Assembly: GCA_029945445.1 (NCBI GenBank)
Contig: JAQSCO010000056.1
Coordinates: 42,384-106,383 of the forward strand
Length of the DNA stretch: 64,000 nt
Direction: 5' to 3'
Source of the DNA: Lacunisphaera sp.
GTDB lineage: Bacteria; Verrucomicrobiota; Verrucomicrobiia; Opitutales; Opitutaceae
In this document: piece by piece, positions 54,644 through 63,960 of the stretch
How the letters are laid out: each line of letters begins with the position of its first letter
Position numbering within the stretch: position 1 is the first letter of the stretch
The notes under the pieces: generated by a model
Seen by the model: the letters and a program-made list of their open reading frames with translations, nothing else
Database searches by the model: none
Told to the model about the DNA's origin: nothing
Position numbers and translations under genes: made by a program

Positions 54644-55438
54644 ATGCTCTTCGATCCCAAGAAGCTCCTCCTCATCGCCGGCCCGTGCTCGCTGGAGAAT
54701 GAGAAAGTCTGCCGCGCCGTCGCGGAGACGCTGGCGAAGATCGCGAAGCAGCACCCGGCGCTGAAGATCGTTTTCAAGGGTTCCTTCGACAAGGCCAACC
54801 GCACGTCGCTCCGCAACGACCGCGGCACCGGCCTGAAGGCAGGCCTCGCGCTGCTCGCGCTGATCAGGAAAGACTACGGGTTTCCCGTGCTGACCGACAT
54901 CCATGAGCGCCAGCAGGCGGCGGATGTCGCGAAGGTCTGCGACGTGCTGCAGATCCCGGCGTTCCTCTGCCGGCAGACCGACCTGCTGCTCGCCGCCGCG
55001 GCGACCGGGCGCGTGGTCAACGTGAAGAAGGGCCAGTTCCTCTCGCCGCAGGAGATGGAGTTCGTCGTCAGCAAACTGAAACAGGGCAAGGCGAAGGAAA
55101 TCTGGCAGACCGAGCGCGGCACCACCTTCGGCTACCAGAACCTCGTCGTCGACATGCGCTCGTTCGCGCAGATGAAGGCGCTCGGTGCGCCGGCGATCTT
55201 CGACGCCACCCACAGCGTCCAGCAACCCGGCGCGGCCGGCGGCAAGACCGGCGGGCGCCGCGAGTTCGTGCCGCCGCTGGCCAAGGCGGCCCTCGCGGCC
55301 GGCGCCGACGGCCTCTTCATCGAGACGCACCCGAATCCCGAGAAGGCGATCTCCGACGGCCCGAACCAGATTCCCACCGCCGAGCTGCCGGCACTGATCG
55401 ATTCGTGCCTCAAGGTGTGGCATGCAGTGCGCAGTTGA
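54644..55438 (+). CDS. kdsA: 3-deoxy-8-phosphooctulonate (Kdo-8-P) synthase
   Basis: 264 residues. Diagnostic motifs: [49 protein letters not shown] and [11 protein letters not shown], all in KdsA order. It condenses arabinose-5-phosphate with phosphoenolpyruvate for lipopolysaccharide inner core, indicating a Gram-negative outer membrane with Kdo. It lies 3 bp after pyrG. Confidence 0.97.
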   Translation: MLFDPKKLLLIAGPCSLENEKVCRAVAETLAKIAKQHPALKIVFKGSFDKANRTSLRNDRGTGLKAGLALLALIRKDYGFPVLTDIHERQQAADVAKVCDVLQIPAFLCRQTDLLLAAAATGRVVNVKKGQFLSPQEMEFVVSKLKQGKAKEIWQTERGTTFGYQNLVVDMRSFAQMKALGAPAIFDATHSVQQPGAAGGKTGGRREFVPPLAKAALAAGADGLFIETHPNPEKAISDGPNQIPTAELPALIDSCLKVWHAVRS

Positions 55439-55443
55439 GGTGG

Positions 55444-55525
55444 AACGCGACCTCCGGGCGCGTTTAGGGTAGGGGCGCTTGCCCTCAAGCGCCCTCTCAG
55501 GGCCGTTGAGGGCAACGGCCCCTAC
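55444..55525. repeat. Composite REP-like element with nested hairpins
   Basis: 55444-55465 is a copy of the CGACCTCCGGGCG repeat. It is followed by GGGCGCTTG/CAAGCGCCC (55473-55494) and GGGCCGTTG/CAACGGCCC (55500-55521), both enclosed by GTAGGGG (55469-55475) and CCCCTAC (55519-55525). The whole can fold into a cloverleaf. It fills the 139 bp between kdsA and the lipoyl protein gene. Confidence 0.72.
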
Positions 55526-55577
55526 CGAATTGACCGCGACGCCATCCTGCCCATCTTGGCCGGCAAAAGTATCCCCC

Positions 55578-56051
55578 ATGTCCACCTTCATCATAGACGT
55601 GCCCATGCCCGCCATGGGCGCCACGGTGAGCGAGCTCACCATCATCAACATCGTCGTCGCGCCCGGCACCATAGTCGCCAAGGGCCAGAAGCTCGCCGAG
55701 CTCGAGAGCGACAAGTCCGCCTTCGACTTCGAGTCGCCCGCCGACGGCACCATCACCGCGGTCAACGGCAGGCCGGGCGACGTGAAATCATCGGGCCAGT
55801 CGCTGTTCCGTCTGGAGACAGCCGACGAGACCTTGAAGCATCTTGAAGTGAAAGGCGCCGCGCCCGCCACCACTCCGACCTCAAGCCTCAAGCCTCAGGC
55901 CTCAAGCCTTACCTGGACGCCGCGCGCCATCAAGATGGCGCAGGAAGCCGGTCTCGATCCTGCCACCATCACCACCATCGAGGCCACCGGCCCCGGCGGC
56001 CGCGTGTCCGGTGACGACGTCACGAAGTATCTCGCGTCCCCGAAAGCCTGA
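55578..56051 (+). CDS. Stand-alone lipoyl domain plus E3-binding domain protein
   Basis: 157 residues from MSTFIIDVPMPAMG at 55578. Residues 1-80 are a lipoyl domain; the lipoylated lysine is in ELESDKSAFDFES. An Ala/Pro/Thr/Ser-rich linker follows, then a peripheral subunit-binding domain (TPRAIKMAQEAGLDPATITT, GPGGRVSGDDVTKYLA). The catalytic acyltransferase domain of 2-oxoacid dehydrogenase E2 subunits is missing; the gene ends cleanly before an rsmE convergent pair, so there is no sign of later truncation. It may act as a mobile lipoyl carrier tethered to dihydrolipoamide dehydrogenase. Confidence 0.85.
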   Translation: MSTFIIDVPMPAMGATVSELTIINIVVAPGTIVAKGQKLAELESDKSAFDFESPADGTITAVNGRPGDVKSSGQSLFRLETADETLKHLEVKGAAPATTPTSSLKPQASSLTWTPRAIKMAQEAGLDPATITTIEATGPGGRVSGDDVTKYLASPKA

Positions 56052-56053
56052 GG

Positions 56054-56109
56054 AACACAAAGGAGCAATGAAGCGAAGGGTCTTCTTTGCTGCCGGGCGG
56101 CTTTGTGTT
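56054..56109. terminator. Possible bidirectional terminator
   Basis: AACACAAAG (56054-56062) and CTTTGTGTT (56101-56109) are exact inverses between two convergent stop codons; TTCT follows on the plus strand. The loop is long (38 bases) but contains further pairing, so the call is tentative. Confidence 0.4.
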
Positions 56110-56111
56110 TT

Positions 56112-56867
56112 CTACCCGCCTTGCAGTTCGTGGCTGAGGATGCTCAGCGCGTAGACGGCCGCCGTGTCGCTGCGGAGCACGAGCGGACCGAGCGTGATCG
56201 GCTGGAAGCCCGCGCTGATGGCCGCCGTCATCTCGCCCGGTGAGAAATCACCCTCGGGGCCGACGAGCCAGAGCACCTTGCGTGGCGCCCGGCCGTGCTT
56301 CGCGGTGTAGCCGGCGAGGGATTTTTTCAGGGTGGTCGTTCCGGCATGCAGGCTCGCGATGAGCTTCAGGTCGTAGTCCTTCGCCGCGGCCACAAAGGCG
56401 GCGTAATGCTGCAGCGGCGCGATCACCGGCAGCCAGGGATTGCCGCACTGCTTGGCGGCTTCGATCGCGGCGGTGCGCCATTTCTCGATCTTCTTGTCGG
56501 CGCGGTCCGCGTCGAGGTGCACCTGCGTGCGCTCGCTGAGCAGCGGCACGATGCGGGCGGCGCCGACCTCCGTTGCCTGGCGGACAATATCGTCCATTGT
56601 CGAACCCTTGGGCAACGCCTGGCCGAGCGTGATCTCGTAGGGCCGCGGTTTCGCCTGCCGTGATTCCTTCACGCGGAGCACGGTGCCGCCCTTGCTCGGG
56701 TCGATGCACTCGGTGAGCCACTCGCGGCCATGACCGTCGAAGGCGGTGACGGGATCGCCGCGCCCGCCGCGGTTCACCGTGACGAGGTGATGACTCTCCT
56801 CGGGCGTGAGCCGGATTTCCACGGCGTCGGCGGTGGCGGAGGGAGTGTAGGCGCGAAAGTCGGGCAT
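56112..56867 (-). CDS. rsmE: 16S rRNA m3U1498 methyltransferase
   Basis: 251 residues from MPDFRAYTP at 56867. SPOUT/RsmE features: LTPEESHHLVTVNRGGRGD in the N-terminal PUA-like domain, then the knotted domain with KGSTMDDIVRQATEVGAARI, AAIEAAKQCGNPWLP, LVGPEGDFSPGE and LGPLVLRSDTAAVYAL, which form the SAM-binding trefoil. It methylates U1498 of 16S rRNA. It converges on the lipoyl protein gene and diverges from hoxE. Confidence 0.95.
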   Translation of the reverse strand: MPDFRAYTPSATADAVEIRLTPEESHHLVTVNRGGRGDPVTAFDGHGREWLTECIDPSKGGTVLRVKESRQAKPRPYEITLGQALPKGSTMDDIVRQATEVGAARIVPLLSERTQVHLDADRADKKIEKWRTAAIEAAKQCGNPWLPVIAPLQHYAAFVAAAKDYDLKLIASLHAGTTTLKKSLAGYTAKHGRAPRKVLWLVGPEGDFSPGEMTAAISAGFQPITLGPLVLRSDTAAVYALSILSHELQGG

Positions 56868-57148
56868 GAGGCCAGCGTAGGGCGCCGCGGGCGCGCGACA
56901 AGGCGGGTTTTGCCGCGCGCACAAGATATGCCGAGCTTTGCGCAAGGAGTGACAAGACCCTTTCGCGGCGGGGTGTTAGTTTGTGATCATGTCATGAACT
57001 GGGCGGCTCTCAGGCCGGCCGGGGCGACGGCCCTTAAGCAGGCCAATCCAGCGCCTTGCGGTGTCACCGCGGGGGCGGGGCCCCTTTTGGTTTCTCCCCG
57101 GGAGTGCCGGGCCCACGCCACACGGACGGCGCAACCAGCGATTTTCCC
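56868..57148. promoter_or_regulatory. Divergent region between rsmE and the hox operon
   Basis: 281 bp without a gene. It must contain the hox operon promoter. A GC hairpin GGGGC/GCCCC followed by TTTT occurs near 57075-57090. No confident promoter hexamers or Fnr/NtrC-type boxes were identified. Confidence 0.35.
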
Positions 57149-57676
57149 ATGACCACCGTGCTCGCACCGCCCAAGCCCCAGGCCGCCGTCCGTTTCGCCT
57201 CGCTGCTCGCCGGCGACAAGCGCTACAAGATCCTTGAGGCGCACATCAAGAAGTTCCAGCACCGGCAGGACGCCCTGATCGAGGTGCTGCACAAGGCGCA
57301 GGAACTGTTCGGCTACCTGGAGGATGACGTGCTCCGCTATACGGCGTGGCAGCTCAAGCTGCCGGCGAGCCGCGTCTACGGGGTCGCGACGTTCTACCAC
57401 TTCTTCACGCTCAAGCCGCAGGGCGAGCACACCTGCGTCGTCTGCCTCGGCACGGCCTGCTATGTGAAGGGCGCGAACAAGATCCTCGCGGCCGTGGAGG
57501 GGCGCACGCACATCCGGCCCGGCGAGACGACGCCGGACAACAAGCTCTCCCTGCTCACCGCGCGTTGCATCGGCGCCTGCGGCATCGCCCCGGCCGTCGT
57601 CTATGACGGCACCGTCACACCGCGGCAGACGGCGGAGACGACCTTGGCCCAAATCAACCAGTGGGTGGCCCCATGA
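57149..57676 (+). CDS. hoxE: NAD-reducing hydrogenase diaphorase subunit HoxE (NuoE-like)
   Basis: 175 residues from [11 protein letters not shown] at 57149. NuoE-type thioredoxin-fold [2Fe-2S] domain: [11 protein letters not shown] and ARCIGACG carry the four cluster cysteines. The helical N terminus ([20 protein letters not shown]) and GVATFYHFF are family landmarks. Together with HoxF and HoxU it forms the NADH-oxidising diaphorase. The stop overlaps the hoxF start (ATGA). Confidence 0.95.
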   Translation: MTTVLAPPKPQAAVRFASLLAGDKRYKILEAHIKKFQHRQDALIEVLHKAQELFGYLEDDVLRYTAWQLKLPASRVYGVATFYHFFTLKPQGEHTCVVCLGTACYVKGANKILAAVEGRTHIRPGETTPDNKLSLLTARCIGACGIAPAVVYDGTVTPRQTAETTLAQINQWVAP

Positions 57677-59298
57677 CCCTGAACGATCTCCAGCAAACCA
57701 AGGACGCGGAACTCGCCGCGCGGAAAAGGATCGTCCTGCGCTGCTGCCTGGCCGCCAGTTGCAGCTCTTCGGGCTCGAAGGGAGTGAAGGAGCGCCTGGA
57801 AAAGGCCGTCAGCGAGGCCGGCCTGCAGGGCGAGGTCGAGGTGCGCGGCGTGGGCTGCATGAAGCTTTGCTGCGAGGGCCCGCTGGTGGCGGCCGACCCG
57901 GCGAACACACTCTATGTCAAGGTCACCCCGGACAACGCCGCGGCCATCATCGCGGCCCTCCGCGGGGGCAAATGCACCCTGCCGCAAGCGGACCCGGGCT
58001 CGCCGTTTTTCGCCCTCCAGGAAGCGATCGTGCTGGCGAACTGCGGCGTGATCGACCCGGAGCGGATCGAGGCCTACATCGCCGCGGACGGTTACCTCGC
58101 CCTGCACGAGGTGCTGGCCGAGATGGCCCCGAAGGAGGTGGTGGACGCGATCGTGAAGAGCGGCCTGCGCGGCCGCGGCGGCGCGGGCTTTCCGACCGGC
58201 CTCAAGTGGGGCACCGTGGCGAAATCCCCCGGCGCGAAGAAATACATCATCTGCAACGCCGACGAGGGTGACCCCGGCGCGTTCATGGACCGCAGCGTGC
58301 TGGAGAGCGACCCGCACCTCGTGCTCGAGGGCATGGCCATCGCCGCCTACGCGGTCGGGGCGGATCAGGGCTTCATCTACGTGCGCGCCGAGTATCCGCT
58401 CGCCATCAGCCGCCTGCAGAATGCCATCCGCCAGGCGAAGCGGGTGGGGCTGTTGGGCAGCGGCATCTTCGAGTCGCCGTTCAACTTCAACGTCGACATC
58501 CGCATCGGCGCGGGGGCGTTCGTGTGCGGCGAGGAGACCGCGCTCATGGCCTCGGTCGAGGGCAAGCGCGGCACGCCCCGCCCCCGCCCGCCGTTTCCGG
58601 CCGAGCGTGGCCTGTGGGACTGCCCGACGCTCATCAACAACGTCGAGACCTTCGCCAATGTCGCGCCCATCCTCCGCCGGGGTGCGGACTGGTTTGCCGG
58701 CATCGGCACGGAAAAGAGCAAGGGCACGAAGGTCTTCGCCCTCGCCGGCAAGATCAGGAACACCGGCTTGATCGAGGTGCCGATGGGCACCCCGCTCCGC
58801 AGGATCGTCGAGCAGATGGGCGGCGGCGCGCCCGCCGGGGGTGCGATCAAGGCCGTGCAGACGGGCGGCCCGTCCGGCGGCTGCATCCCCGCGCCGCACC
58901 TCGACACGCCGGTGGATTACGAGTCTCTCACCAAGCTTGGCTCCATCATGGGTTCGGGCGGCATGATCGTCATGGACGAGACCACGCGCATGGTCGACGT
59001 GGCGCGGTTCTTCATGGAGTTCTGCATGGACGAGTCGTGCGGGAAGTGCATCCCGTGCCGCGCCGGCACGGTGCAAATGCACCAACTGCTGGAAAAGATC
59101 CTCGCCCGCCGGGCCACGGCCCGGGATCTCGCGAAACTGGAGGAGCTCTGCGACATGGTGCGGAACACCAGCCTCTGCGGCCTCGGCCAGACTGCGCCGA
59201 ACCCCGTGCTGAGCACGCTGCGTTTCTTCCGGAACGAATACGAGGAGCTGCTTCAGCCAGAGCTCCATGCCGCGCCGCCGCTCACGGCGAAGGCCTGA
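57673..59298 (+). CDS. hoxF: NAD-reducing hydrogenase diaphorase subunit HoxF (NuoF-like)
   Basis: 541 residues. An N-terminal [2Fe-2S] thioredoxin-like domain ([22 protein letters not shown]) precedes the NuoF core: NADH/FMN site [16 protein letters not shown] and [13 protein letters not shown], and a [4Fe-4S] site [12 protein letters not shown] plus downstream CGLGQ. It transfers electrons between NAD(H) and the iron-sulfur chain via FMN. Translationally coupled to hoxE; 15 bp separate it from hoxU. Confidence 0.97.
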   Translation: MTLNDLQQTKDAELAARKRIVLRCCLAASCSSSGSKGVKERLEKAVSEAGLQGEVEVRGVGCMKLCCEGPLVAADPANTLYVKVTPDNAAAIIAALRGGKCTLPQADPGSPFFALQEAIVLANCGVIDPERIEAYIAADGYLALHEVLAEMAPKEVVDAIVKSGLRGRGGAGFPTGLKWGTVAKSPGAKKYIICNADEGDPGAFMDRSVLESDPHLVLEGMAIAAYAVGADQGFIYVRAEYPLAISRLQNAIRQAKRVGLLGSGIFESPFNFNVDIRIGAGAFVCGEETALMASVEGKRGTPRPRPPFPAERGLWDCPTLINNVETFANVAPILRRGADWFAGIGTEKSKGTKVFALAGKIRNTGLIEVPMGTPLRRIVEQMGGGAPAGGAIKAVQTGGPSGGCIPAPHLDTPVDYESLTKLGSIMGSGGMIVMDETTRMVDVARFFMEFCMDESCGKCIPCRAGTVQMHQLLEKILARRATARDLAKLEELCDMVRNTSLCGLGQTAPNPVLSTLRFFRNEYEELLQPELHAAPPLTAKA

Positions 59299-59313
59299 CC
59301 ACCCCGGACCATT

Positions 59314-60030
59314 ATGGCTGCGAAAACACTCATCATCGACGGCAAGCAGGTCAGCGCCGAGAACCACACTACCATCCTGCAGGCGGCCACCGACAACGGC
59401 ATCGCCATCCCGACGCTGTGCCACCTCGAGGGCGTCTATGACGTCGGCGCCTGCCGGCTCTGCATCGTTGAGGTCAAGGGCACGGCGAAGCTCCTGCCGG
59501 CCTGCACCACCCGCATCTACGAGGGCATGGAGGTGACGACCGACAGCGAGCGGCTGCGCAAATACCGCCGCATGACGCTCGAGCTGCTCTTCGCCGAGCG
59601 CAACCACATCTGCGCCGTCTGCGTGGCCAACGGCCATTGCGAACTGCAGGCCCTGGCTTACGGCCTCGGCATGGACCACGTCCGCTACGACTACTGCAAC
59701 CCGGCGTGGGCGGTGGACGCCTCGCACCGGTTCATGGGCATGGACCACAACCGCTGCATCCTCTGCACGCGCTGCGTGCGGGTCTGCTGGCACATCGAGG
59801 GCGCGGGCACCAAGAACGTGGCCGGCCGCGGCACCAAGTCCCGCATCATCTCGGACCTCAACGAGCCATGGGGCGACTCGACCACCTGCACATCGTGCGG
59901 CAAGTGCGTCCTCGCGTGCCCGACCGGCGCGCTCTTCCACAAGGGCGACACCGCCGGGGAAAGCGTCCGCGACCGATCCAAGCTCGGATTCATCGTCAAC
60001 GCCCGGGAGAAACAGCAATGGACCGTATAA
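59314..60030 (+). CDS. hoxU: NAD-reducing hydrogenase diaphorase subunit HoxU (NuoG-like)
   Basis: 238 residues. N-terminal plant-type [2Fe-2S] ferredoxin (LCHLEGVYDVGACRLCIVEV, then PAC), the HxxCxxC...C cluster region (HICAVCVANGHCEL) and two [4Fe-4S] motifs (CILCTRCVRVCW and CTSCGKCVLACP). This order is that of HoxU, linking the flavin subunit to the hydrogenase dimer. Its 3' end overlaps hoxY by 13 bp. Confidence 0.97.
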   Translation: MAAKTLIIDGKQVSAENHTTILQAATDNGIAIPTLCHLEGVYDVGACRLCIVEVKGTAKLLPACTTRIYEGMEVTTDSERLRKYRRMTLELLFAERNHICAVCVANGHCELQALAYGLGMDHVRYDYCNPAWAVDASHRFMGMDHNRCILCTRCVRVCWHIEGAGTKNVAGRGTKSRIISDLNEPWGDSTTCTSCGKCVLACPTGALFHKGDTAGESVRDRSKLGFIVNAREKQQWTV

Positions 60031-60563
60031 AAGTTGCCACCGTCTGGCTGGGCGGCTGCGCCGGCTGCCACATGTCATTCCTCGACCTCGATGAGTTCCT
60101 GATCGATCTCGCCGGCCGGATCGAGCTCGTCTACAGCCCGATCGCCGACGTGAAGGAATACCCCGAGGGCGTCGACCTCTGCCTGATCGAGGGGGCGGTC
60201 TGCAACGAGGACAACCTCGAGCTGCTGCACAAGGTCCGCGCGCGGACAAAGGTCCTTGTGTCCTTCGGCGACTGCGCGGTGACGTGCAATGTCACGTCCC
60301 TGCGCAACTACCTCGGCGCGGCGAACGTCGACCAGATCCTCCAGCGCGCCTACATCGAGGCGGCGGACACCAACCCGGTGAAGCCCGGCCTCGAGGGCAT
60401 CGTGCCGCGGTTATTGCCCAAGGTCCGGCCCGTGCACGATGTCGTGCCGGTCGAACATTTCCTGCCCGGCTGTCCGCCGTCCGCCCCGCGCATCAAGGCC
60501 TTCTTCTCCAACCTCCTCGACCACACGCCCGCCCTCAGCGGCGCGCAACTCAAGTTCGGCTGA
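60018..60563 (+). CDS. hoxY: [NiFe] hydrogenase small subunit HoxY
   Basis: 181 residues from the ATG at 60018. Proximal [4Fe-4S] cysteines are in [22 protein letters not shown] and LPGCPPSAP, the pattern of group 3 small subunits that keep only the proximal cluster. No Tat leader, so the enzyme is cytoplasmic. The start lies inside hoxU (13-bp overlap), indicating coupled translation. Confidence 0.95.
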   Translation: MDRIKVATVWLGGCAGCHMSFLDLDEFLIDLAGRIELVYSPIADVKEYPEGVDLCLIEGAVCNEDNLELLHKVRARTKVLVSFGDCAVTCNVTSLRNYLGAANVDQILQRAYIEAADTNPVKPGLEGIVPRLLPKVRPVHDVVPVEHFLPGCPPSAPRIKAFFSNLLDHTPALSGAQLKFG

Positions 60564-60598
60564 CGCCCCGCGCCCGCCCCCTCACCCCTCCGCCTTTC

Positions 60599-62029
60599 AT
60601 GACGCGCCGCATCGTCATCGATCCCGTCACCCGCATCGAAGGTCACGCCAAGATCACCATCCGCCTCGATGAGGACGGCCACGTGGCCGACGCCGAGTTC
60701 CACGTCGTGGAGTTCCGCGGTTTTGAGAAGTTCTGCGAGGGCCGCCCGCTGGCGGAGATGCCCGGTATCACGGCACGCATTTGCGGCATCTGCCCGGTCT
60801 CGCACCTGCTCGCCTCGGCCAAGGCCGGCGACGCCATTCTTGCCGTGCGCGTGCCCACCGCGGCGGAAAAGCTGCGGCGGCTGATGAACCTCGGGCAGAT
60901 CGTGCAGAGCCACGCGCTGAGTTTCTTCCACCTCAGCGCGCCCGACTTCCTGCTCGGCTGGGAGACGCCGCCGGCGTCGCGGAATGTCTTCGGGCTGATC
61001 GCGGCGAACCCCGACCTCGCCCGCGCCGGCATCCGCCTGCGGCAGTTCGGCCAGGAGATCATCGAGATTTTAGGCGGGAAGAAAATCCACCCGGCTTGGG
61101 CCGTGCCCGGTGGCGTGCGCAGCGGGGTGGACCAGGCTGCGCTCGACCGCATCGGCGCGTGGCTGCCCGAGGCGTATCGGACGACCGGCGTGGCGCTCGA
61201 CCTGTTCAAGCGCGTGCTCTCGACCCACCAGCGCGAGATCGAAACCTTCGGAAATTTTCCGTCGCTTTTCATGGGCCTCGTCGGCCCGCGCGGCGAGTGG
61301 GAGCATCACGGCGGCAAGCTGCGGTTCAGCGACGGCACCGGCCAGGTCGTGGCCGACCAGATCGAGCCGAAGGAATATTCCAGCTACATCGGCGAGGCGG
61401 TGCAGGAGTCGTCCTACCTCAAGTCGCCCTATTACAAGCCGCTCGGCCTGCACGGCGGGCTTTACCGCGTCGGTCCGCTGGCGCGGTTGAACATCTGCAA
61501 TTTTATCGGCACACCGAAGGCCGACGCCGAGCTGGCGAACTTCCGCACGTTCGGCCGCGGCGCCGTCACGTCGTCCTTCCTCTACCACTATGCGCGACTG
61601 ATCGAGATCCTCGCCGCCCTTGAGCGCATCGAGCTGTATCTCAAGGATCCGGACCTGCTCCGCACGCACATCCGGTCCGACGCCGGCATCAACCACCTGC
61701 ACGGCGTGGGCGTGAGCGAGGCCCCGCGCGGCACGCTCTTCCATGAATACTGGGTGGACGAGCACGGTCTCATCCAGAAGGTGAACCTCATCATCGCCAC
61801 CGGGAACAACAACCTCGCGATGAACCGCACCGTCGCGCAGATCGCGCGCGCCTACATCCCCGCCGGCACGACCACGATTCCCGAGCCGCTGCTCAACCGG
61901 ATTGAGCACGGCATCCGTTGCTACGACCCGTGTCTGAGCTGCTCGACGCACGCGGCCGGGCAGATGGCGCTGCAGGTGCGCCTGCTCGGCCCGGACGGCA
62001 GCCTGCTCCACGAAATCCAACGCGACTGA
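60599..62029 (+). CDS. hoxH: [NiFe] hydrogenase large subunit HoxH
   Basis: 476 residues from the ATG at 60599. Both nickel-binding pairs are intact: [10 protein letters not shown] near the N terminus and DPCLSCSTH near the C terminus. About 25 residues follow that His ([13 protein letters not shown]...), the extension normally removed by the maturation protease after Ni insertion. The subunit catalyses reversible H2 oxidation. Group 3d assignment rests on the HoxEFU partners. Confidence 0.97.
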   Translation: MTRRIVIDPVTRIEGHAKITIRLDEDGHVADAEFHVVEFRGFEKFCEGRPLAEMPGITARICGICPVSHLLASAKAGDAILAVRVPTAAEKLRRLMNLGQIVQSHALSFFHLSAPDFLLGWETPPASRNVFGLIAANPDLARAGIRLRQFGQEIIEILGGKKIHPAWAVPGGVRSGVDQAALDRIGAWLPEAYRTTGVALDLFKRVLSTHQREIETFGNFPSLFMGLVGPRGEWEHHGGKLRFSDGTGQVVADQIEPKEYSSYIGEAVQESSYLKSPYYKPLGLHGGLYRVGPLARLNICNFIGTPKADAELANFRTFGRGAVTSSFLYHYARLIEILAALERIELYLKDPDLLRTHIRSDAGINHLHGVGVSEAPRGTLFHEYWVDEHGLIQKVNLIIATGNNNLAMNRTVAQIARAYIPAGTTTIPEPLLNRIEHGIRCYDPCLSCSTHAAGQMALQVRLLGPDGSLLHEIQRD

Positions 62030-62042
62030 ATCCGCCGTTCCC

Positions 62043-62507
62043 ATGAAACCCAGCACCCACACCGAAACGACCCTGTTGGTCATCGGTTACGGCAATACCC
62101 TGCGGCAGGACGACGCGGCCGGGCCGCTCGTCGCGGAAAGAATTGGAGCACTCGGCATCACCGGGGTTCGGGTCATGGCCTGCCGGCAGCTCACGCCCGA
62201 GCTCGCGGCCGAGCTGGCCGAGGCGGTGTCGGTCGTGTTCGTGGATGCCACCAGCGATACCTCCCGCGAAGTGGAGCTGGAGCGGATCGCACCGGCCGAC
62301 TCGGCCAAGATCACCACCCACGCGGCAGATCCAGGCGCGCTGCTGGCCATGGCCCGGGAACTTTACGGCAGCGCGCCGGCGGCCTGGCTTTTGAAAGTGC
62401 CGGCGGAGAAATTTGGGCACGGCGAAAGACTGTCGGAATTGACGCTCGCCGGCATCGAGGCCGCGGTCAGTGAGATCCGGCTGCTGATCGCCGAGTGGGT
62501 GTTTTAA
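62043..62507 (+). CDS. hoxW: Hydrogenase maturation protease HoxW
   Basis: 154 residues. HyaD/HybD-type protease: GYGNTLRQDDAAGPLVAERI contains the nickel-sensing Glu/Asp position, followed by VSVVFVDATSD and a conserved His in ITTHAADPGAL. It would remove the C-terminal peptide of HoxH. It starts 13 bp after hoxH and closes the operon. Genes for the general Hyp maturation proteins are not in this window. Confidence 0.9.
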   Translation: MKPSTHTETTLLVIGYGNTLRQDDAAGPLVAERIGALGITGVRVMACRQLTPELAAELAEAVSVVFVDATSDTSREVELERIAPADSAKITTHAADPGALLAMARELYGSAPAAWLLKVPAEKFGHGERLSELTLAGIEAAVSEIRLLIAEWVF

Positions 62508-62568
62508 GCGCCGGGCCCGGGCAAATCTCGTTGACGGGGGAATGGCCCGGGCGTCTGCTCGCGACCCC

Positions 62569-63888
62569 ATGCGCGTCGCGTTTTTAATTTCCCGCGGCCT
62601 CGCGCCGCTTGCGGCGGCCGTGTTCGCCAGCACCGTTTCGGCCAAGGACCTGGTCATCCATGCGGGAACTTTGCTCGACGGCGTTTCCGCCGTGCCGCAG
62701 CACAAGGTTTCCATCCTCGTCCACGACGACCGCATCACGGCTGTCGCGCCGGGTTTCCAGGCGCCGGCCGGGGCCGAGATCATCGATCTCTCCAGCCAGA
62801 CCGTGATGCCCGGCTTCATCGACTGTCACGTGCATATCGCCGGCAAACTGCCGAGTCAGGTCAACTCGACCGAGGACTGGCTCACGCACTCCGACATCGA
62901 CCGGGCCTTCGACGGGGCGGTGTTCTGTCGGGCCATGCTGCAGCAGGGGTTCACCACCGCGCGCGATGTCGGGGGTGGCGACGACACGGTCGCCGTGCGC
63001 AACGCCATCAACGCCGGCAAGATCGCCGGCCCGCGGCTGTGGGTGTCGCTCGAACCGCTCGGCCCGACCGCCGGCCACGGCGATCCGCAGAGCGGTCTCG
63101 ATGCCGGGTTGAGTCATCCGGGCTGGACCAACGGCATCGTCAACACGCCCGAAGAGGCGCGTCTCCGGGTACGCGAGCACCGCCGCCGCGGCGCCGACCT
63201 GATCAAGATCATGCCCTCCGGCGGCATCGCCTCCACCGGCGACAATCCCCACCAGCAGCTCATGACCGACGAGGAGATGCGCGTGGCCGTCGCGACCGCC
63301 CACGCGCTCGGCCTGAAAGTCGCCGCGCACATTTATCCCGCGGGCGCGATCGAGGCGGCAGTGCGCGCCGGCGTGGATTCGGTCGAGCACGGATCGTTTG
63401 CCACGCCGCAGACCTACGCGTTGATGAAGGAGCACAAGACCTACCTCGTGCCCACGCTGGCGGTGTTCGATGTCTATTACACCGCCGCCCGCGACCACCC
63501 CGAGTTGCTCGCGCCCGGCACCGCCGCCAAGGAGCTGGCGAACGACCTCTTCCCAAAGAAGAATTTCCCCGCGGCCCTCAAGGCCGGCGTCGCCATCGCC
63601 TACGGCACCGACCTCGGCGAGGGGAACCACGCCATGGACTTCGGCCTGATGATCTCTTGCGGCATGGCCCCGGCCGACGCCCTGTTCGCCGCCACGCGCA
63701 ACGCCGCCGACCTGATCGGCGCGGCGGACCGCATCGGCTCCATCCAGCCCGGCCGCTTCGCCGACCTCGTGGCCGCCCCCGGCGATCCGCTCAGCGACCC
63801 CACCCAGTTTGAGAAGGTCAGTTTCGTGATGAAAGGCGGCACTGTCTATCGGCAGGGCGGCCACCCAACCCTGGCCGCTGCGCAGTAG
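62569..63888 (+). CDS. Exported amidohydrolase
   Basis: 439 residues from MRVAFLISRGLAPLAA at 62569, signal peptide to about TVSA. Metal ligands: DCHVHI, Lys in ADLIKIMPSGG, AAHIYP, VEHGSF and the Asp of YGTDLGEG. Very similar in plan to the exported amidohydrolase at 35304-36653. Substrates of such enzymes include dipeptides and cyclic amides; none can be named here. It lies 61 bp after hoxW but is probably independent of it. Confidence 0.87.
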   Translation: MRVAFLISRGLAPLAAAVFASTVSAKDLVIHAGTLLDGVSAVPQHKVSILVHDDRITAVAPGFQAPAGAEIIDLSSQTVMPGFIDCHVHIAGKLPSQVNSTEDWLTHSDIDRAFDGAVFCRAMLQQGFTTARDVGGGDDTVAVRNAINAGKIAGPRLWVSLEPLGPTAGHGDPQSGLDAGLSHPGWTNGIVNTPEEARLRVREHRRRGADLIKIMPSGGIASTGDNPHQQLMTDEEMRVAVATAHALGLKVAAHIYPAGAIEAAVRAGVDSVEHGSFATPQTYALMKEHKTYLVPTLAVFDVYYTAARDHPELLAPGTAAKELANDLFPKKNFPAALKAGVAIAYGTDLGEGNHAMDFGLMISCGMAPADALFAATRNAADLIGAADRIGSIQPGRFADLVAAPGDPLSDPTQFEKVSFVMKGGTVYRQGGHPTLAAAQ

Positions 63889-63960
63889 CGCGCGGCCGGC
63901 GCGGGAAAAATCAGCGTTTACTTTGCCGGCGCGCCGGCTTTGGTTCGCGCCTCGCTCATT

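Noticed and set aside
57601..60249. 882-codon minus-strand frame opposite hoxE-hoxY
   Set aside because: Antisense shadow of motif-rich hydrogenase genes; no motif of its own.
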